In this document: piece by piece, positions 63,670-64,000 of the stretch
Position numbering within the stretch: the stretch's first letter is position 1
How the letters are laid out: each line of letters opens with the position of its first letter
From: Cupriavidus basilensis
GTDB taxonomy: Bacteria > Pseudomonadota > Gammaproteobacteria > Burkholderiales > Burkholderiaceae
Direction: 5' to 3'
DNA: 64,000 bases
Assembly: GCF_008801925.2 (NCBI RefSeq)
Contig: NZ_CP062803.1
Location: 2,356,001-2,420,000, forward strand
Made by a program: the position numbers and the translations under genes
The notes under the pieces: model-generated
Database searches by the model: none
Seen by the model: only the letters and a program-made list of their open reading frames with translations
What the model was told of the DNA's origin: nothing

Positions 63670-64000
63670 CTAGAACGGCGCGAAACCCAGATGCTGGCGG
63701 AACCGGTTCTTGACGAACACGCCATCGCGCGGCGGCAAGGCGCGCTGGTGCTCTTCGGCGGCGATGCGCACCTGCGCCACGGTCATGCCGTCGGCGTTCC
63801 TGATCGCCTGCACCAGCGCCTGCACTTCGTCCATGTCAAAGATCTCCAGCGTGGACGGCACGCCGCACGCCTTGGCCACCTTTGCCAGGTTGGTGCCCAG
63901 GCTGGTGTGGCTTTGCTGCATGCCGGTCTCGCCAAAGTGGCCGTTGTCCAGGATCACCACCGCGAGGTTGCTCGGGTTCTGCGCCGCGGCAGTCGCCAGG
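63670..64000 (-). CDS. TPP enzyme, sulfopyruvate/phosphonopyruvate decarboxylase-like (partial)
   Basis: The C-terminal part of a thiamine-diphosphate enzyme; the frame is open to the window end. The preserved segment VVILDNGHFGETGMQQSH, followed by GTNLAKVAKACGVPSTLEI, is typical of the beta subunit or C-terminal domain of sulfopyruvate and phosphonopyruvate decarboxylases. It would turn a 2-oxo acid into an aldehyde for the adjacent dehydrogenase. An alpha subunit or N-terminal domain is expected upstream, outside the window. Confidence 0.85.
   Translation of the reverse strand, partial: LATAAAQNPSNLAVVILDNGHFGETGMQQSHTSLGTNLAKVAKACGVPSTLEIFDMDEVQALVQAIRNADGMTVAQVRIAAEEHQRALPPRDGVFVKNRFRQHLGFAPF

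Overview
The window reads as chromosomal DNA of a GC-rich betaproteobacterium of the Burkholderiaceae, most likely Cupriavidus or a close relative. The reasons are the many LysR regulators, three Bug/TctC- or CaiB-centred catabolic units, iclA- and aceB-type glyoxylate genes a few genes apart, and strong codon bias that opens long antisense ORFs. The genus is an inference. No rRNA, tRNA, CRISPR array or replication origin was seen.

Layout. (1) 1-7174: two paralogous RcsC/BvgS-like sensor kinases and two RcsB-like regulators. The first pair is a complete phosphorelay. In the second pair the regulator has lost its phospho-acceptor Asp and the kinase has lost its receiver and HPt domains. (2) 7201-8640: a small unknown gene followed by mobile-element debris: an IS5-type transposase fragment, the 3' end of a membrane-protein gene and a 113-bp inverted-repeat element. 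(3) 8664-20351, minus strand: a surface-structure locus read as pilin, chaperone, usher, second chaperone, TpsB, TpsA, fimbrial adhesin. A two-partner secretion pair therefore sits inside a chaperone-usher operon, next to the phosphorelay that may control it. (4) 21059-27675: malate synthase and isocitrate lyase, with a haloacid dehalogenase, a LysR regulator, a universal stress protein and an M48 lipoprotein protease between them. (5) 28028-34193: hydrolase, GGCT-like protein, RraA-family protein, MFS transporter, a LytSR-type two-component pair and two small membrane proteins.

(6) 34409-44780: a sulfur island on the minus strand: sbp, a small membrane protein, ssuD, ssuC, ssuB, a TOBE molbindin, a degenerate EAL protein, a serine hydrolase, then cysT, cysW, cysA and cysB. 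(7) 45022-50320: a LysR regulator divergent from Bug receptor, CaiB-type CoA-transferase, crotonase-fold protein and a second Bug receptor. (8) 50339-52989: a luciferase-like monooxygenase and two glutathione transferases.

(9) 53079-64000: a LysR regulator divergent from two tandem RraA/HMG-aldolase-like genes and an aminotransferase, joined by overlapping stop/start codons. Facing them is a minus-strand operon of CaiB-type CoA-transferase, CitE-like lyase, mesaconyl-CoA-hydratase-like protein and acyl-CoA dehydrogenase, with its own divergent LysR regulator. Next come an aldehyde dehydrogenase and the end of a sulfopyruvate/phosphonopyruvate-decarboxylase-like TPP enzyme that runs off the window. 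Together these could take a branched C6 amino acid (4-methyl-, 4-methylene- or 4-hydroxy-4-methylglutamate) through methylsuccinate or itaconate to acetyl-CoA and pyruvate. That route is a hypothesis built from the enzyme set.
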